Shown here in pieces: positions 17,404-28,671 of a stretch of 64,000 bases of DNA (position 1 is the stretch's first letter; each line of letters starts with the position of its first letter). The stretch comes from Paracoccus sigandri (GTDB lineage: Bacteria > Pseudomonadota > Alphaproteobacteria > Rhodobacterales > Rhodobacteraceae), in assembly GCF_003709565.1 (NCBI RefSeq), contig NZ_QNRC01000012.1:62001-126000 (forward strand), written 5' to 3'. The notes under the pieces are model-generated. The model did no database searches. It saw nothing but the letters and a program-made list of their open reading frames with translations, and was not told the origin of the DNA. Position numbers and translations under genes: made by a program.

Positions 17404-17933
17404 GCAAGAGCGTCAGGGACTATATCCGCAGCATCGTCGATTTCCCGCATGAGGGGATCATCTTCCGCGACGTCACCACGCTGTTCGCCGATGCGCGCGG
17501 CTTCCGCATGGCGATCGACCAGTTGCTGACCCCCTATGCGGGGATGCGCATCGACAAGGTGGTCGGGCTGGAGGCGCGCGGCTTCATCATCGGCGGCGCG
17601 GTGGCGCATCAGCTGTCCACCGGCTTCGTGCCGATCCGCAAGAAGGGCAAGCTGCCGGGCACGGTGATCTCGGAAGCCTATCAGCTGGAATATGGCGAGG
17701 CGGTGATGGAGATCCACGACGACGCGCTGGCTGCGGGCGAGCGCGTGCTGATCGTGGACGACCTGCTGGCCACCGGCGGCACGGCCGGGGCCGGGATCAC
17801 GCTGTGCCGCCGCCTGGGCGCCGAGGTCGTGGGCTGCGCCTTCATCATCGACCTGCCGGAACTGGGCGGGCGGCGCCTGCTGGAGGCGATGGACATGCCC
17901 GTCCATGTGCTGTGCGAATTCGAGGGCGCCTAG
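17400..17933 (+). CDS. apt: Adenine phosphoribosyltransferase
   Basis: Apt makes AMP from adenine and PRPP in purine salvage. The 177-residue sequence has [15 protein letters not shown] at the N-terminus, the base-recognition loop [17 protein letters not shown], the [12 protein letters not shown] segment, and the PRPP motif [15 protein letters not shown]. The start overlaps the stop of the flavin reductase gene (ATGA). The stop shares the sequence CTAG with the stop of the convergent FAD oxidase gene. Confidence 0.97.
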   Translation: MSKSVRDYIRSIVDFPHEGIIFRDVTTLFADARGFRMAIDQLLTPYAGMRIDKVVGLEARGFIIGGAVAHQLSTGFVPIRKKGKLPGTVISEAYQLEYGEAVMEIHDDALAAGERVLIVDDLLATGGTAGAGITLCRRLGAEVVGCAFIIDLPELGGRRLLEAMDMPVHVLCEFEGA

Positions 17934-19336
17934 CCCAGCACCGCCCCCGGATTCATGATGCCGGCCGGGTCCAGCGCCTGCTTGATCGCGCGCATGGCCC
18001 GCAGCCGCGCCGGATCGCCCCAGCGTTCCAGGTCGGCCACCTTCAGCCGCCCGACGCCATGCTCGGCCGAGAACGACCCGCCCCGCGCCACCACCATCTG
18101 GTGCAGGTGGCGCGACAGGCCGGACCGGATCGCGTCATATTCGGCGCGGTCGCGGCCCTTGGCCGGGAACAGGTTGTAATGCAGGTTGCCGTCGCCCAGA
18201 TGGCCGAAGCAGTTGATCCGCATCTCCTCCTGCCCGGCCAGCCAGTCCCCGGCATCGCGGATGAAGCCGGCGATCTCGGACAAGGGCAGGCTGATGTCAT
18301 GGCTGGCAATGGCGCCGATCGCGCGATTGGCCAGCGGAATATGCTCTCGCAGCGCCCAGAACTCGGCCGCCTGCTGGCCCGAACGCGCGATCACCCCGTC
18401 GCCGACCAGCCCGGCCCCGACACCCGCCTCGAACAGCCCCTCCAGCGCCGCATCGGCAGAGAGGCCCTCGGGCAGGCCGATCTCGACCAGCACCAGCCAG
18501 TCCGGGCGGGCCGCGAAGGGCTGGCGGATCTGCGGCAGCGCCTCGTCCAGGAAGCGCAGCCCCTGCCCCGAGATCAGCTCGAAACCCGTCACCCCGCCGG
18601 CCATGCGCGCCTGCGCAAGGCCCAGCAGGCGCAGCGCGGCCTCGGGGCTCTCGACCACCAGCATGGCCACGCCCGTCTCGGCCGGGACCGGCGCCAGCAC
18701 CAGCGAGGCCGCGGTGATCACCCCCAGCGTGCCCTCGGCCCCGATCAACAGGTCGCGCAGGTCATAGCCGGTATTGTCCTTCCGCAGCCGCTTCAGGTCA
18801 TGCATCACCTCGCCCGCGGGCAGCACCGCCTCGATCCCCAGGCACAGCGCCCGCGCATTGCCATGGCGCAGCACGTTGACGCCCCCGGCATTGGTCGACA
18901 GCACCCCGCCCAGCTGCGCCGTCCCCTGCGAGGCCAGCGACAGCGGGAACTGCAACCCGGCCGCCTGCGCCGCCTCGCGCGCGGCCTGCAGGGTGGTGCC
19001 GGCCTCGGCGATCATCACGCCTTCGTCGGGAAAGATCGCGCGGATCGCGGCCATCCGCTCCAGCGACAGGACCAGCGGCGCCGGGCCGTCGGGCATCACC
19101 TGCCCGCCGACCAGCCCGGTGCCGCCGCCGCGCGGCACCACCGCCACCCGCGCATCCGCACAGGCGCGGATCACCGCCGCGCATTCATCCGCATCGCGCG
19201 GCGCCGCCACCAGCCCGGCCCGGCCCGGCCAGCGCCCGCGCGGCTCTTCCAGATAGGCCGGCGCCACCTCGCGCAGCACGCCCTCGGGCAGGCGCGCCGC
19301 CAGGGCCCCGTCCGCCGAATTCAGCCCTGCCGCCAT
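17930..19336 (-). CDS. FAD-binding oxidase of the GlcD / D-2-hydroxyacid dehydrogenase type
   Basis: A 468-residue flavoprotein with the PCMH-type FAD motif [52 protein letters not shown], and the C-terminal [11 protein letters not shown] and [11 protein letters not shown] blocks. Relatives oxidise D-2-hydroxyglutarate, glycolate or D-lactate; the single-subunit form without GlcE or GlcF nearby favours D-2-hydroxyglutarate or D-lactate dehydrogenase. The start at 19336 is chosen because AAGGAG stands eight bases upstream, supplied by the tail of the type B hairpin element. An in-frame ATG at 19363 would translate part of that element. It lies downstream of the rimJ-like gene on the same strand. 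Confidence 0.88.
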   Translation of the reverse strand: MAAGLNSADGALAARLPEGVLREVAPAYLEEPRGRWPGRAGLVAAPRDADECAAVIRACADARVAVVPRGGGTGLVGGQVMPDGPAPLVLSLERMAAIRAIFPDEGVMIAEAGTTLQAAREAAQAAGLQFPLSLASQGTAQLGGVLSTNAGGVNVLRHGNARALCLGIEAVLPAGEVMHDLKRLRKDNTGYDLRDLLIGAEGTLGVITAASLVLAPVPAETGVAMLVVESPEAALRLLGLAQARMAGGVTGFELISGQGLRFLDEALPQIRQPFAARPDWLVLVEIGLPEGLSADAALEGLFEAGVGAGLVGDGVIARSGQQAAEFWALREHIPLANRAIGAIASHDISLPLSEIAGFIRDAGDWLAGQEEMRINCFGHLGDGNLHYNLFPAKGRDRAEYDAIRSGLSRHLHQMVVARGGSFSAEHGVGRLKVADLERWGDPARLRAMRAIKQALDPAGIMNPGAVLG

Positions 19337-19338
19337 GC

Positions 19339-19390
19339 CTCGCACTCCTTCCAAATACCTCACGGGGGTCCGGGGGTGTGAAACCCCCGG
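19339..19390 (-). repeat. 3' hairpin element, tail type B, copy 2
   Basis: On the minus strand CCGGGGGT-TTCAC-ACCCCCGG, then ACCCCCGTGA, core GGTATTTG and tail GAAGGAGTGCGAG. It is sense to the rimJ-like gene, 22 bases after its stop. The tail AAGGAG is eight bases before the ATG of the FAD oxidase gene and is its only good ribosome site. Confidence 0.85.
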
Positions 19391-19411
19391 CCTCGCCGCC
19401 CGCGACCACGC

Positions 19412-19993
19412 TCAGCGGATATCCGTCCGCCCGCGCCGGTCGCTGCGCAGATTGGCGTAAAGCACATGGTTGCGCCAGCGCCCGTTGATCTGCAGATAGC
19501 TCTGCGCCACGCCCTCGTATTTGAAGCCCGACCGTTCCAGCACCCCGCGAGAGGCGGCGTTCTCGGGCAGGCAGGCGGCCTCGATCCGGCTCAGGTCCAT
19601 CGTCGTGAAGGCGTGATGGACCAGCGCGCCGATCGCCTCGCGCATGAAGCCCTGGCGCGCGAAGGGCGCGCCGATCCAATAGCCGATCGTGCCCGATTGC
19701 GCCGGGCCGCGGCGGATATTGTCCAGCGTGATCGCCCCCAGCAGCACCCCGTCGCGCCTGACCAGGAACAGCGGCAGCGCCGAACCCGCCTTGCTGGCCC
19801 GCGCCGCCCAGTAGACGCGATTGGTGAAGCTTTTCCGCGACAGGTGGTCATGGGCCCAGACGGGCTCCCACGGGGTCAGGAAATCCCGGCTTTCGATCCG
19901 CAGCGCGGTCCAGGCGGCGAAATCCGAATGGGCCGGCAGCCGCAACAGGATCCGCTCGCTTTCCAGCCGGAAGGAACGGCGCCGCAGGAACAT
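19412..19993 (-). CDS. RimJ/RimL-like GNAT acetyltransferase
   Basis: A 193-residue GNAT protein of the RimJ type, which acetylates N-terminal amines of ribosomal proteins or other substrates. Visible are the ERILLRLPAHSDFAAW start, GAITLDNIRRG, the acetyl-CoA motif IGAPFARQGFMREAIGALV, and the C-terminal RIEAACLPENAASRGVLERS followed by GFKYEG. The 5' ATG overlaps the stop of the M16 peptidase gene (TGATG). The type B hairpin element follows its stop. Substrate is not predictable beyond the family. Confidence 0.85.
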   Translation of the reverse strand: MFLRRRSFRLESERILLRLPAHSDFAAWTALRIESRDFLTPWEPVWAHDHLSRKSFTNRVYWAARASKAGSALPLFLVRRDGVLLGAITLDNIRRGPAQSGTIGYWIGAPFARQGFMREAIGALVHHAFTTMDLSRIEAACLPENAASRGVLERSGFKYEGVAQSYLQINGRWRNHVLYANLRSDRRGRTDIR

Positions 19994-21267
19994 CAGGCGG
20001 CCAGCCGCTCGGCCAGTTCCTCGCGCGCGGGCGCCCCCTCGACCGGACCATACAGCGCCAGCGCCGGCCGCGCCGCCGCGATCAGCCGCTCGGCATGGGC
20101 ACGCACCTCGGCGACCGAGACCGCCGCGATCCGCTCGGCCACCTCGGCCGGGTCGGGCACGCGGCCCCAGATCGCCAGCGTCCGCGCCATGCGCTCGGCC
20201 TGCGAGGACGGGCTTTCCAGCCCCATCAGCAGGCTGGCGCGGATCTGCGCCTTGGCGCGGGCGATCTCGGCCTCGCTCATGTCCTCGGCGGCGCGGCGGA
20301 TCTCGTCCACGGTCAGCCGGGCCAGCTCGCCGATATCGCCGGCACCGGTGCCCGCATAGATGGTCAGCATCCCGGTATCGTCATGGAAACCCGACTGCGC
20401 GAAGATCGTGTAGCACAGGCCCCGCTCCTCGCGGATCTTCTGGAACAGGCGCGAGGACATGCCCCCGCCCAGGGCCGAGGAAAAGATCTGCGCCGCGTCG
20501 AAATCGGGGGCCAGGTAGCCCGGCCCCTCCAGCGCCAGCGCGAAATGCGCCTGTTCCAGCCGCTTCAGCTGGCGCACCTCGCGGCCGTCCCAGCGGGCGC
20601 CCTCGCGCGGCGGCTGGATGATCGGCGACAGGTGGCCGAAGGCCGCCTCGGCCAGCCGGATGATGCGGTCGTGATCGACCGCCCCGGCGGCGGCGACGAT
20701 CATCTGGCCGGGGCCGTAATTCTCGGCCACGAAGCCGGCCAGGTCGGCGCGGCCGAAGCCGCTGACCCGCTCGGCCTGCCCCAGGATGGCGCGGCCCATC
20801 GCCTGGTCGGGATAGGCGGCCTCTTGCAGCCAGTCGAAGATCACGTCGTCGGGCGTGTCCAGCGACTGGCCGATCTCCTGCAGGATCACGCCGCGCTCGA
20901 CCTCGATCTCGCGCTCGTCGAAGATCGGGTTCAGCACGATGTCCGAGATCACGTCGAAGGCCAGCGCCACGTCGTTTTCCAGTACGCGCACGTAATAGGC
21001 CGTCGCATCGCGCGAGGTATAGGCGTTGATGAAGCCGCCCACATCCTCGATCGCCTCGGCGATCTGCAGCGCGCTGCGGGTCCTGGTGCCCTTGAAGGCC
21101 ATGTGTTCCAGGAAATGCGCGATGCCGTTCTGCTCGGCGCGCTCGTCGCGCCCGCCGGCGCTGATCCAGACGCCGAGGGCGGCGGAATGCAGCCCCGGCA
21201 TGTGGCGCGTGACCACGCGCAGGCCGTTGGGCAGGGTCGTCAGGTTGAAATCGGGGTCGTGGCTCAC
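19993..21267 (-). CDS. M16-family zinc peptidase (mitochondrial processing peptidase-like)
   Basis: A 424-residue M16B-type peptidase. The inverted zinc motif is HFLEH at residues 51-55 (His51, Glu54, His55), with the distal ligand Glu131 in ERGVILQEIGQ, 76 residues on as the family requires. The Gly-rich segment and C-terminal half (GLCYTIFAQSGFHDDTGMLT) resemble the alpha/beta MPP fold. Alphaproteobacterial members of this type are the closest bacterial relatives of the mitochondrial enzyme. The gene overlaps thrC by four bases and rimJ by one, so it is part of surf1-thrC-M16-rimJ. The physiological substrate is unknown. Confidence 0.92.
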   Translation of the reverse strand: MSHDPDFNLTTLPNGLRVVTRHMPGLHSAALGVWISAGGRDERAEQNGIAHFLEHMAFKGTRTRSALQIAEAIEDVGGFINAYTSRDATAYYVRVLENDVALAFDVISDIVLNPIFDEREIEVERGVILQEIGQSLDTPDDVIFDWLQEAAYPDQAMGRAILGQAERVSGFGRADLAGFVAENYGPGQMIVAAAGAVDHDRIIRLAEAAFGHLSPIIQPPREGARWDGREVRQLKRLEQAHFALALEGPGYLAPDFDAAQIFSSALGGGMSSRLFQKIREERGLCYTIFAQSGFHDDTGMLTIYAGTGAGDIGELARLTVDEIRRAAEDMSEAEIARAKAQIRASLLMGLESPSSQAERMARTLAIWGRVPDPAEVAERIAAVSVAEVRAHAERLIAAARPALALYGPVEGAPAREELAERLAA

Positions 21268-22646
21268 GCGGTCCTCCGTTCGAGGATCAGCGATTTAAGC
21301 GCCGTCACGTCGTTTTCAACCCGGCTGACCCGCTCGGGCAGGTCGAACAGTTGCGCCATGTGCGGCGGCAGGGCCGGGCGGATGCCCACGGCGCTTTCGA
21401 CCGCATCGGGGAATTTCGCCGGATGGGCGGTGGCCAGCGTCACCATCGGCACGCCGGCTTCCAGGTGGCGACGCGCGACCGCCACGCCCACGGCGCTGTG
21501 CGGGCACAGCACCTCGCCGGTTTCCTCGCGGATGGTGCGGATCATCTGAAGCGTCTCCTCCTCGGACACCCGGCCCGAGGCATATTGCGCGCGCAGGGCT
21601 TCCAGCGCCCCCTGGCTGATCGCGAAGCCGCCCGATTTCAGCTCCTCCATCAGCTGCCGGATCGCGCCGGCATCGCCGCCATAGGCCAGGAACAGCGCGC
21701 GTTCGAAATTCGAGCTGACCTGGATGTCCATCGAGGGGCTGATCGAGGGCTCGACCGTGCCGGTGCGGTATTCGCCGGTCTCCAGCGCGCGGTGCAGGAT
21801 GTCGTTCTGGTTCGTCGCGACCACCAGGCGGCGGATCGGCAGGCCCATGGCCCGCGCGATGGAACCCGCGAAGATGTCGCCGAAATTGCCGGTGGGGACG
21901 GTGAAATCCACCTCGCGATGCGGCGCGCCCAGGCTGACGGCGGCGGTGAAATAATAGACCACCTGCGCCACGATCCGCGCCCAGTTGATGCTGTTGACGC
22001 CCGCAAGCCCCACGCGATCGCGGAAATCATGGTCGTTGAACAGATCCTTCAGCCGCGCCTGGCAATCGTCGAAATGGCCGCTCAGCGCCAGCGCATGGAC
22101 ATTGGGCGCGTCGGGCGTGGTCATCTGGCGGCGCTGCACCTCGCTGACCCGGCCATGCGGGAACAGGATGAAGACGTCGACATTGTCCAGCCCCTTGAAC
22201 GCCTCGATCGCGGCCGAGCCGGTATCGCCCGAAGTCGCGCCGACGATGGTGATCCGCTGGCCGGACCGCTTCAGCGCGATCTGGAACAGCTGCGCGATCA
22301 GCTGCATCGCGAAATCCTTGAAGGCCAGGGTCGGGCCGTGGAACAGCTCCAGCAGGTGATGGCCGGGGGCCAGCTGGACCAGCGGCGCGCGGGCGGCATG
22401 GCTGATGCGGCCATAGGCGCGGGCGATGGCGTCGCGCAGCTCGTCCTCGGAAAAGCTGTCGCCGGTGAAGGGGCGGACGGTGCGGAAGGCGACCTCTTCA
22501 TAGGGCAGCCCTTCCAGCGCGGCGATGTCGGAGATGGCCGGAACGGTTTCGGGCACATAAAGCCCGCCATCGCGCGCCAGCCCGGTCAGCATCGCCTGTT
22601 CGAAGTCCAGAGCCGGGGCTTCGCCCCGCGTCGAGATGTAACGCAT
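21264..22646 (-). CDS. thrC: Threonine synthase
   Basis: ThrC converts O-phosphohomoserine to threonine with pyridoxal phosphate. The 460-residue protein begins MRYISTRGEAP, carries the PLP lysine in the FKDFAMQLIAQL helix, and has the GATSGDTGSAAIEAF phosphate-binding loop and the PTGNFGDIFAG motif. It is the long fungal/proteobacterial class. It lies 10 bases after surf1 and overlaps the M16 gene by four bases (ATGA), forming one operon. Confidence 0.97.
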   Translation of the reverse strand: MRYISTRGEAPALDFEQAMLTGLARDGGLYVPETVPAISDIAALEGLPYEEVAFRTVRPFTGDSFSEDELRDAIARAYGRISHAARAPLVQLAPGHHLLELFHGPTLAFKDFAMQLIAQLFQIALKRSGQRITIVGATSGDTGSAAIEAFKGLDNVDVFILFPHGRVSEVQRRQMTTPDAPNVHALALSGHFDDCQARLKDLFNDHDFRDRVGLAGVNSINWARIVAQVVYYFTAAVSLGAPHREVDFTVPTGNFGDIFAGSIARAMGLPIRRLVVATNQNDILHRALETGEYRTGTVEPSISPSMDIQVSSNFERALFLAYGGDAGAIRQLMEELKSGGFAISQGALEALRAQYASGRVSEEETLQMIRTIREETGEVLCPHSAVGVAVARRHLEAGVPMVTLATAHPAKFPDAVESAVGIRPALPPHMAQLFDLPERVSRVENDVTALKSLILERRTA

Positions 22647-22656
22647 CGCCGTTCCT

Positions 22657-23328
22657 TCAGTATTTCTGCTGCCTGATACGCCAGATCAGCGCGACTGTCA
22701 TCCCTGCCCAGGCCAGCGCGATCAGGAACCATTGCACCGCATAGGAGAGGTGGTTGTTGGGAATGCCCTCGATGGCGACCGGGATCGGCTGGACTCCCTG
22801 CGCCTCGCCGCGCACCTGGCTGGCGACGACCAGGATCGGCTCGGTCCCAAGCGCCCCGGCCATGGCCGGCACGTCGCGGGCGAACCAGATGTTCTCGGCC
22901 AGGTTGGGCGCGGGCGTGGCGCTGCCCTTCTCGTCGGGCCAGTGCAGGTTGCCCTGGACCTGCAGCCGGACGGGGGGGCGCGGCGCATGGCGCGCCTCTT
23001 GCGGCACGAAGCCGCGATCGACCATGATCCGCCGCCCGTCATCGGTCACGAAGCCCGAGACGACCTGATAGCCGCCGCCCTGTTCCCGGCTGCCCGACAG
23101 GATGTCGATCTCGTCCCCGGTGGTGGTGCCCTGGACCTCGACCGGCATGTATTTCATCGAGGGGTCGATCTCGGCGGGCAGCGGCACGGCGGGGGCGTCG
23201 ATGCGCGCCTGGATGTCGGCCAGCATCGCCTCCTTCCAGCCCATCCGCTGCAATTGCCACAGTCCCAGCCCGACCAGGATCGCGCAGCCCAGGATGCCAA
23301 GGATCAGCGGGAACAGGTAGCGGCGCAT
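22657..23328 (-). CDS. SURF1-family cytochrome oxidase assembly protein
   Basis: SURF1 proteins help insert heme a into oxidase subunit I. The 223-residue protein has the expected two membrane segments, near residues 5-22 and at the C-terminus (WFLIALAWAGMTVALIW), enclosing a periplasmic domain with LGLWQLQRMGWKEAML, IMVDRGFVP and NNHLSYAVQWFLIA. The ATG at 23328 is chosen because the membrane segment starts at once; longer in-frame readings cover a coding-poor region. A terminator separates it from coxIII, so it may be expressed with thrC rather than with the oxidase genes. Confidence 0.92.
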   Translation of the reverse strand: MRRYLFPLILGILGCAILVGLGLWQLQRMGWKEAMLADIQARIDAPAVPLPAEIDPSMKYMPVEVQGTTTGDEIDILSGSREQGGGYQVVSGFVTDDGRRIMVDRGFVPQEARHAPRPPVRLQVQGNLHWPDEKGSATPAPNLAENIWFARDVPAMAGALGTEPILVVASQVRGEAQGVQPIPVAIEGIPNNHLSYAVQWFLIALAWAGMTVALIWRIRQQKY

Positions 23329-23397
23329 GGATCGGACCTTACGTGTTTCGCGAGCGGGTTGCGGGGGGCGGGTTTCGCGGAGGGGGCGGCGGCAACG

Positions 23398-23426
23398 AAA
23401 AACGCGCGGAGGTTGTCCCCCGCGCG
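23398..23426 (-). terminator. Intrinsic terminator after coxIII
   Basis: On the minus strand CGCGCGGGGG and CCTCCGCGCG pair over ten bases with one G-U pair, loop ACAA, followed at once by TTTTT. It starts 24 bases after the coxIII stop and probably ends the oxidase operon before surf1. Confidence 0.85.
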
Positions 23427-23449
23427 CAGACCGGATGCCGGATCGGGGG

Positions 23450-24250
23450 TCAGCTGCCCCAGATATAGACGACGGCGAACAGGAACAGCCAGACCACATC
23501 GACGAAGTGCCAGTACCAGGCGGCGGCCTCGAAGCCGACATGCTGTTCCTGGGTCATCTGCCCGCGCAGCATCCTGAACAGGCAGACGGCCAGGAAGATC
23601 GTGCCGATGATGACGTGGAAGCCGTGGAAGCCCGTCGCCAGGTAGAAGGCGCTGGCATAGGCGGTATCGGCCAGGCCGAAGGCGGCGTGGCTGTATTCAT
23701 AGGCCTGCATGACGGTGAAGATCACGCCCAGGACCACGGCGACGATCAGCCCGTTGATGGTGGTCTTGCGGTCGTTTTCATGGACCAGCGCATGGTGCGC
23801 CCAGGTCACGGCCACGCCCGACAGCAGCAGGATCAGCGTGTTGATGAAGGGCAGGTGCCAGGGGTCGAAGGTGACGATGCCCTCGGGCGGCCAGACGCCA
23901 TCCTTCAGCGGGCTTTCCGGGCCCATCGGATACATGGCGTTCTTGATGAAGTTCCAGAACCAGGCGACGAAGAACATCGCCTCGGAGATGATGAACAGGA
24001 TGAAGCCGTATTGCAGCCCGATCCGCACCACCGGGGTATGATCGCCCGACTCGCCCTCGCGGATGACGTCGGCCCACCAGCTGAACATCACGTAGAGCAC
24101 GCCGACCAGGCCGATCAGGAACATCCAGGGGCCGCCGTCCTGCATCCACAGGACCGCCCCGAACAGCATCACGAAGGTCGAGACCGCGCCGATGAAGGGC
24201 CAGATGGACGGCGGAAGAATATGATAGTCGTGGTTCTTAGCGTGCGCCAT
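23450..24250 (-). CDS. ctaE: Cytochrome c oxidase subunit III
   Basis: Subunit III of the aa3-type oxidase, 266 residues and seven membrane segments. Typical blocks are [24 protein letters not shown] with the conserved Glu, [33 protein letters not shown] and the final [19 protein letters not shown]. It is the distal gene of coxII-ctaB-ORF-cox11-coxIII. Subunit I (ctaD) is not in this window, as in Paracoccus, where it is encoded elsewhere. Confidence 0.97.
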   Translation of the reverse strand: MAHAKNHDYHILPPSIWPFIGAVSTFVMLFGAVLWMQDGGPWMFLIGLVGVLYVMFSWWADVIREGESGDHTPVVRIGLQYGFILFIISEAMFFVAWFWNFIKNAMYPMGPESPLKDGVWPPEGIVTFDPWHLPFINTLILLLSGVAVTWAHHALVHENDRKTTINGLIVAVVLGVIFTVMQAYEYSHAAFGLADTAYASAFYLATGFHGFHVIIGTIFLAVCLFRMLRGQMTQEQHVGFEAAAWYWHFVDVVWLFLFAVVYIWGS

Positions 24251-24282
24251 GTGCGGATCCCCGTCGGTTCCTCGTACTCGTT

Positions 24283-24846
24283 TCAGTTGATGGTCTCGGC
24301 CGGGGCACTGTCAAGCGCGGCCCGTTTCGGCTCGGTCCGGTGGAAGGTGTAGGACAGCGTGATGTCGCGCACCCGGCCCGCGTCGCGATCACTGACGATG
24401 CGCGGGTCGACATAGAAGCTGACCGGCATCTCGATGCGTTCGCCGGGCTGCAGGGTCTGCTCGGTGAAGCAGAAGCACTCGATCTTGTCGAAGTAATAGC
24501 CGGCGACCTCGGGGGCGACGTTATAGCTGGCGGTGCCGGTGATCGGCTGGTCGCTGTTGTTGATCGCCTCGTAGAAGGCCAGCCCGTTCTCGCCGATCTG
24601 CAGGTCCATGCGGGTCTGCAGCGGGCGGAAGGTCCATTCCAGGTTCGGATCGACATTGGCGTCGAAACGGACGCGGACCATCTCGTCCAGCACCTCGTCG
24701 GGGGCGGCGCTGGAGACCTGCGTGGTGCCGCCGAAGCCGGTGACGCGGCAGAACCAGTCGTAGAAGGGCACGGCGGCCCAGGCCAGCGCGCCCATGGTCA
24801 CGACGACGCCGACCAGCGACAGGGCGGTGCGGGTTTCGCGTCTCAT
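24283..24846 (-). CDS. ctaG: Cytochrome c oxidase copper-chaperone Cox11
   Basis: Cox11/CtaG delivers copper to the CuB site of subunit I. The 187-residue protein has one N-terminal membrane anchor (residues 8-28), the copper-binding Cys pair in [11 protein letters not shown], and the [16 protein letters not shown] start of the soluble beta-domain with a third Cys. It starts four bases inside the end of the small upstream gene (ATGA). Order and spacing are those of the Paracoccus cox operon. Confidence 0.95.
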   Translation of the reverse strand: MRRETRTALSLVGVVVTMGALAWAAVPFYDWFCRVTGFGGTTQVSSAAPDEVLDEMVRVRFDANVDPNLEWTFRPLQTRMDLQIGENGLAFYEAINNSDQPITGTASYNVAPEVAGYYFDKIECFCFTEQTLQPGERIEMPVSFYVDPRIVSDRDAGRVRDITLSYTFHRTEPKRAALDSAPAETIN

Positions 24847-25094
24847 TGCTGAGCCTCCTCGGTTGCGGGTTCCACGGCCGCCGGCGCCTGGGCGGCGGGG
24901 GCCTCGGCGGCCTCGTCGCGCGGCAGGATCGAGACCCGCGGCTGGTGGTCGAAGGCCTCCAGGCTGTCGCCCTGGCGGACCTTGACCACGGTCAGCGCGA
25001 AGACCAGCGCCACGAAGCCCACCAGCACCAGCCCCAGCCCGACATTGCGCGAGCGGCGGCGGCCATGCAGCTCATGTTCGTTGTTCAGCGGCAT
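24843..25094 (-). CDS. Small single-span membrane protein of the cox operon
   Basis: An 83-residue protein starting [17 protein letters not shown], with one membrane segment (about residues 20-38, [19 protein letters not shown]) and a Pro/Ala-rich periplasmic C-terminus. A small reading frame at this point, between ctaB and cox11, is usual in Rhodobacterales oxidase operons, and small proteins here are sometimes called CoxF. I chose the ATG that overlaps the ctaB stop as TGATG; an ATG two codons upstream (25100) is equally in frame. Function unproven; an assembly role is inferred from the operon. Confidence 0.8.
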   Translation of the reverse strand: MPLNNEHELHGRRRSRNVGLGLVLVGFVALVFALTVVKVRQGDSLEAFDHQPRVSILPRDEAAEAPAAQAPAAVEPATEEAQQ

Positions 25095-26011
25095 CACCAT
25101 GTCCCCATCCCGTGCTGCACCAGAAGCGCCAGGAAATGCAGGAAGGTATAATAGAGCGACAGCTTGAAGAAGCGCCGCTCGGCCCCATAGCCATCGGCCT
25201 GCGCCTGGTCCTCGCTGCGGCGCAGGATGCGCCAGCCGCCATGGATGAACAGCGCATTCAGCACCACCGCCACCGCCATGTAGAGCGGCCCGCCGACCGG
25301 GGTCAGCCCCAGCCAGATCGCGAAGGGCGCCAGCACCAGCGTATAGGCGAAGATGTGGCGGCGGGTGGCGGCGCGGCCATGGGTCACGGTCAGCATCGGT
25401 ACGCCGGCCTTGTGGTAATCCTCTTTCATGAACAGCGCCAGCGCCCAGAAATGCGGCGGCGTCCAGAAGAAGATCAGCGCGAACATCAGCAGCGATTCCA
25501 GGCTGACGCCGCCGGTCGCGCAGGCCCAGCCGATCATCGGCGGGAAGGCCCCGGCGGCGCCGCCGATGACGATGTTCTGCGGCGTCCAGCGCTTCAGCCA
25601 GATGGTGTAGACGACGGCGTAGAAGAAGATCGTGAAGGCCAGGAAGCCCGCCGCGAACCAGTTGGCCGCAAGGCCCAGCATCATCACCGACAGGCCCGAC
25701 AGCGCGATGCCCAGCCCCAGCGCCTCGGCCCCGCTGACCCGGCCCGAGGGGATCGGGCGGCCCTGCGTGCGGCGCATCACCGCGTCGATATCGGCGTCGT
25801 ACCACATGTTCAGCGCGCCCGAGGCGCCGCCGCCCAGGGCGATGAAAAGCACCGCGCAGAAGGCCAGGAAGGGATGGATGGGCTGCGGCGCGATCCACAG
25901 CCCGACGAAGGCGGTGAAGACCACCAGCGACATGACCCGCGGCTTCAGCAGCGCGACATAGTCGCGGAATTCGGCCTCGGGGGCGCCTTCATATGTGTGG
26001 ATATCGCTCAT
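25094..26011 (-). CDS. ctaB: Protoheme IX farnesyltransferase
   Basis: CtaB/CyoE adds a farnesyl group to heme b to make heme o, the precursor of heme a. The 305-residue membrane protein has the UbiA-family prenyl-diphosphate motif [19 protein letters not shown] with its two Asp, the [15 protein letters not shown] start, and the second polar loop near YHKAGVPML. Several membrane segments fit the family. It is 29 bases after coxII in the same direction. Confidence 0.96.
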   Translation of the reverse strand: MSDIHTYEGAPEAEFRDYVALLKPRVMSLVVFTAFVGLWIAPQPIHPFLAFCAVLFIALGGGASGALNMWYDADIDAVMRRTQGRPIPSGRVSGAEALGLGIALSGLSVMMLGLAANWFAAGFLAFTIFFYAVVYTIWLKRWTPQNIVIGGAAGAFPPMIGWACATGGVSLESLLMFALIFFWTPPHFWALALFMKEDYHKAGVPMLTVTHGRAATRRHIFAYTLVLAPFAIWLGLTPVGGPLYMAVAVVLNALFIHGGWRILRRSEDQAQADGYGAERRFFKLSLYYTFLHFLALLVQHGMGTW

Positions 26012-26040
26012 TGCGCGTTCGTCGGGGCTTAAGGCTGGCG

Positions 26041-26943
26041 TCAGTCGACGCTGGCGAAACGGGCCGGGGCCGGATCGGCGGCCGAGGCCTGCGCCTCCTC
26101 GCCTTCCAGCGTACCGCCCTGCTCGACCACCCAGGCGTCATAGACTTCGGGGCTGACCGCCTTCACGACGATCGGCATGTAGGCGTGGTTGATGCCGCAC
26201 AGCTCGCTGCACTGGCCGAAATAGACGCCTTCCTGCTCGACATTGAACCAGGCCTGGGCGATCCGGCCGGGAACGGCGTCCTGCTTCACCGCGAAGGCCG
26301 GGATGGTCCAGGAATGGATCACGTCGCTGGCGGTCACCTGCAGCAGCACGGTCCGGCCGACCGGCACGACCACGGCGGTATCGGTGGCCAGCAGGTATTC
26401 GTCCTCGGCATAGCCGTTCGCCTCCAGCTCTTCCTTGGCCAGCATGATCGAATCGAACATCACGCCATTGTCGGGATATTCATAGGACCAGTACCACTGA
26501 TGGCCGGTCGCCTTGATGACGACATCGGGATTTTCCGGCATTTCCTGGCTGCGGAACAGCGCCGGCAGCGAGAAGGCGCCGATCGCCACCAGAATCAGCA
26601 CCGGCACCAGCGTCCAGGCGATCTCCAGCGGTGTGTTGTGGGTGAACTTGGCGGGAACGGGATTGCTGCGGCTGTTATAGCGGAAGATGACGATCAGCAG
26701 CAGCAGGCAGACGAAGACCGTGATCACCGTGATGATGATCAGCACGAAATAGTCCAGCCATTGCTGGTCGCGCGCCAGTTCGGTCGCCGCCGGCTGGAAG
26801 CCCAGGCCCCTCGCCTCGGGCTTGCCGATCACCGGCAGATCGCCCAGTGCGTCCTGCGCCCAGGCAGCGCCGCCCAACATTGCCGCGGTCGCGAACCCCG
26901 AAGCTGCCGCGCCTGCACGGCGAATCATCGCATTTGCCATCAT
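26041..26943 (-). CDS. ctaC: Cytochrome c oxidase subunit II
   Basis: Subunit II receives electrons from cytochrome c at its CuA site. The 300-residue precursor has a signal sequence (ending near AAWAQ), two membrane segments ([20 protein letters not shown] and [16 protein letters not shown]), the aromatic stretch [14 protein letters not shown] and the CuA ligands in [15 protein letters not shown]. About 25 Ala/Glu-rich residues extend beyond the globular domain; in Paracoccus the precursor is trimmed at both ends, so this may be a removed C-terminal piece. ATG codons at 26943 and 26940 are both possible starts. It heads the operon and is divergent from tldD. Confidence 0.97.
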   Translation of the reverse strand: MMANAMIRRAGAAASGFATAAMLGGAAWAQDALGDLPVIGKPEARGLGFQPAATELARDQQWLDYFVLIIITVITVFVCLLLLIVIFRYNSRSNPVPAKFTHNTPLEIAWTLVPVLILVAIGAFSLPALFRSQEMPENPDVVIKATGHQWYWSYEYPDNGVMFDSIMLAKEELEANGYAEDEYLLATDTAVVVPVGRTVLLQVTASDVIHSWTIPAFAVKQDAVPGRIAQAWFNVEQEGVYFGQCSELCGINHAYMPIVVKAVSPEVYDAWVVEQGGTLEGEEAQASAADPAPARFASVD

Positions 26944-27144
26944 TCCATCCCGTAGCGTTTGGTCTGGCCCATAAATGGACCGCAAGGGCCGCCGGAAGGC
27001 CGCCCCTTTCCCTTTCACAGTGACCGTTCTATGACCATATCTCGTCCTCTCGGGCAAGTGATACCTAAGAAATAGATACGAATTCCCGCCGCATCCCTGC
27101 CCCGGATGCCACGCGGGCGCCCCGCAACAAGCAGGATATCCGCC

Positions 27145-28566
<1,422 letters not shown>

Positions 28567-28613
28567 GGCCGCCGGGCGCGCGCCCCGCCGGACCGCAGGA
28601 ATTCCGCCCGGCG

Positions 28614-28629
28614 CTAACCTTGTGTTAAC
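28614..28629 (+). promoter_or_regulatory. Near-consensus CtrA box upstream of dprA
   Basis: CTAA-N7-TTAAC, one base off the TTAA-N7-TTAAC CtrA consensus, 43 bases before the dprA start. In Rhodobacter capsulatus competence-type genes including dprA are under CtrA control for gene transfer agent uptake, which makes the position meaningful. Confidence 0.45.
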
Positions 28630-28671
28630 GACTGCCGGCTATGCCTTGTCCCAGGATGAGGCAGAGGCAAC

